Assembly (NCBI GenBank): GCA_937928665.1
Contig: CALFVM010000011.1
Span: 1 to 6,400, forward strand
Reading direction: 5' to 3'
From: an uncultured Candidatus Methylacidiphilales bacterium
Lineage (GTDB): Bacteria; Verrucomicrobiota; Verrucomicrobiia; Methylacidiphilales; CALFVM01
Length of the DNA: 6,400 nucleotides
Shown: positions 5,586 to 6,400 of the stretch, piece after piece
Numbering within the stretch: the first letter of the stretch is position 1
Layout of the letters: every line of letters begins with the position of its first letter
Notes under the pieces: model-generated
Seen by the model: the letters and a program-made list of their open reading frames with translations, nothing else
The model's database searches: none
What the model was told of the DNA's origin: nothing
Position numbers and translations under genes: made by a program

Positions 5586-6400
5586 ATGCTTATCCGCGCC
5601 CAAACCGTGATCACCATGGAAGGAACCATCTGGTCCCCGGGTGCCGTGCGCGTTGAAGGGAACCGCATCACCGCAGCCGGGCCCGACCTCACGCCCCTGC
5701 CCGGGGAAGAAACAATCGATTTGCCGGATGACATTCTCGCCCCCGGCCTGATCAACGCCCATTGCCACCTCGACTACACCGGATTCAAGGGCGCGATCTT
5801 TCGCGGCAAATCGTTCCCCGACTGGATCCGGTCAATTAACGCCCTCAAACGTGGCCTGACCCCGTCCGATTTTTTGGCCGGGATCAACGAAGGATTCGCC
5901 CTCCTGAAAAACTCGGGCTGCACCACCGTGCTGAACATCGAAGCGTTCCCAGAACTTTTTCTACAAATGCCCCGGCCTCCCTTGCGCACCTGGTGGTTTC
6001 TCGAACTGATTGACGTGCGCACCCGACTGGCCTCCGACGAAATGTTGGCCGGAGCACTCGCCTTTTTCGGAGCGCACCCTGATTGGCCCGGTGGCGTGGG
6101 CATCTCCCCCCATGCGCCCTACACCGCTTCCATTGAACTCTATCGGCTGGCCCGCCGTTGCGGTGAGGAACTTCACATGCCGTGGACGACTCACCTGGCA
6201 GAATCCATCGAAGAACAGGAAATGTTTCTTTACGGCGCGGGAGCTCTCTACACCCTTTTAGAAGAACTGGGCCGGGACATGTCCGATTGCGGACACGGCT
6301 CCGCCTTTACCCACCTGGTGGATCATGGAGTGCTCAACGAGAGCTGCCTTCTCGTCCACCTCAACTACCTCCAAGAATACGACTGGAAAGAACTGCGCAC
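5586..6400 (+). CDS. Amidohydrolase-superfamily deaminase/chlorohydrolase-like enzyme, cut by right edge
   Basis: The frame gives 271 residues and is still open at the window end. The N-terminus MLIRAQTVIT with the following small beta-sandwich strands, then APGLINAHCHLDYTG (52-66), is typical of the ATZ/TRZ, guanine/adenosine deaminase branch of the amidohydrolase superfamily. H59 and H61 are the HxH metal ligands. SPHAPYT (174-180) and the metal and catalytic residues H203 and E206 in THLAES follow, then H258 in LLVHLNYL as a further ligand. The catalytic Asp expected further on is beyond the edge. Such enzymes deaminate or dechlorinate heterocycles in the cytoplasm. Candidates include aminodeoxyfutalosine deaminase (MqnX) of the futalosine menaquinone route, and 5'-methylthioadenosine/S-adenosylhomocysteine-type deaminases; the visible part does not decide. 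The ATG at 5586 fits the family start; no ribosome binding site is evident. It follows the TIGR03790 gene by 98 bases on the same strand. Confidence 0.88.
   Translation, partial: MLIRAQTVITMEGTIWSPGAVRVEGNRITAAGPDLTPLPGEETIDLPDDILAPGLINAHCHLDYTGFKGAIFRGKSFPDWIRSINALKRGLTPSDFLAGINEGFALLKNSGCTTVLNIEAFPELFLQMPRPPLRTWWFLELIDVRTRLASDEMLAGALAFFGAHPDWPGGVGISPHAPYTASIELYRLARRCGEELHMPWTTHLAESIEEQEMFLYGAGALYTLLEELGRDMSDCGHGSAFTHLVDHGVLNESCLLVHLNYLQEYDWKELR

Overview
This is a GC-rich, densely coded bacterial chromosomal window with six protein genes, one cut by each edge. The best guess for the source is a Verrucomicrobiota bacterium, probably of the Opitutales type. The reasons are a TIGR03790-family secreted protein of the form seen in that phylum, a glycoside-hydrolase-like barrel of the kind found joined to glycosyltransferases in Opitutaceae, and a general lack of clear Shine-Dalgarno sequences. 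The taxonomic guess rests on recalled family resemblance, not on a marker gene.

Layout: (1) bases 1-587, minus strand: the N-terminal 195 residues of a clan-A glycoside hydrolase-like protein that runs off the left edge. (2) 588-675: a divergent intergenic spacer. (3) 676-1515, plus: purC, SAICAR synthetase of purine biosynthesis. (4) 1516-1605: a short leader with two mini-ORFs and a possible hairpin. (5) 1606-2787, plus: a GH130 phosphorylase very like 4-O-beta-D-mannosyl-D-glucose phosphorylase. (6) 2788-2926: a non-coding gap with small dyad symmetries. (7) 2927-3697, plus: a PhnP-like metallo-beta-lactamase-fold phosphodiesterase. (8) 3694-5487, plus: a secreted TIGR03790-family protein of unknown function, overlapping the previous gene by ATGA. 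(9) 5488-5585: a spacer. (10) 5586-6400, plus: an amidohydrolase/deaminase that runs off the right edge.

How the genes relate: the five plus-strand genes are close enough to be one or two transcripts. The phosphodiesterase and the TIGR03790 gene are almost certainly translationally coupled, and the amidohydrolase may follow on the same message. The GH130 enzyme would break beta-1,4-mannosyl-glucose into mannose-1-phosphate and glucose, but no mannanase, epimerase or transporter lies in the window. No mobile element, CRISPR array, rRNA or tRNA was seen. The least understood element is the TIGR03790 protein and its coupling to a PhnP-like hydrolase.
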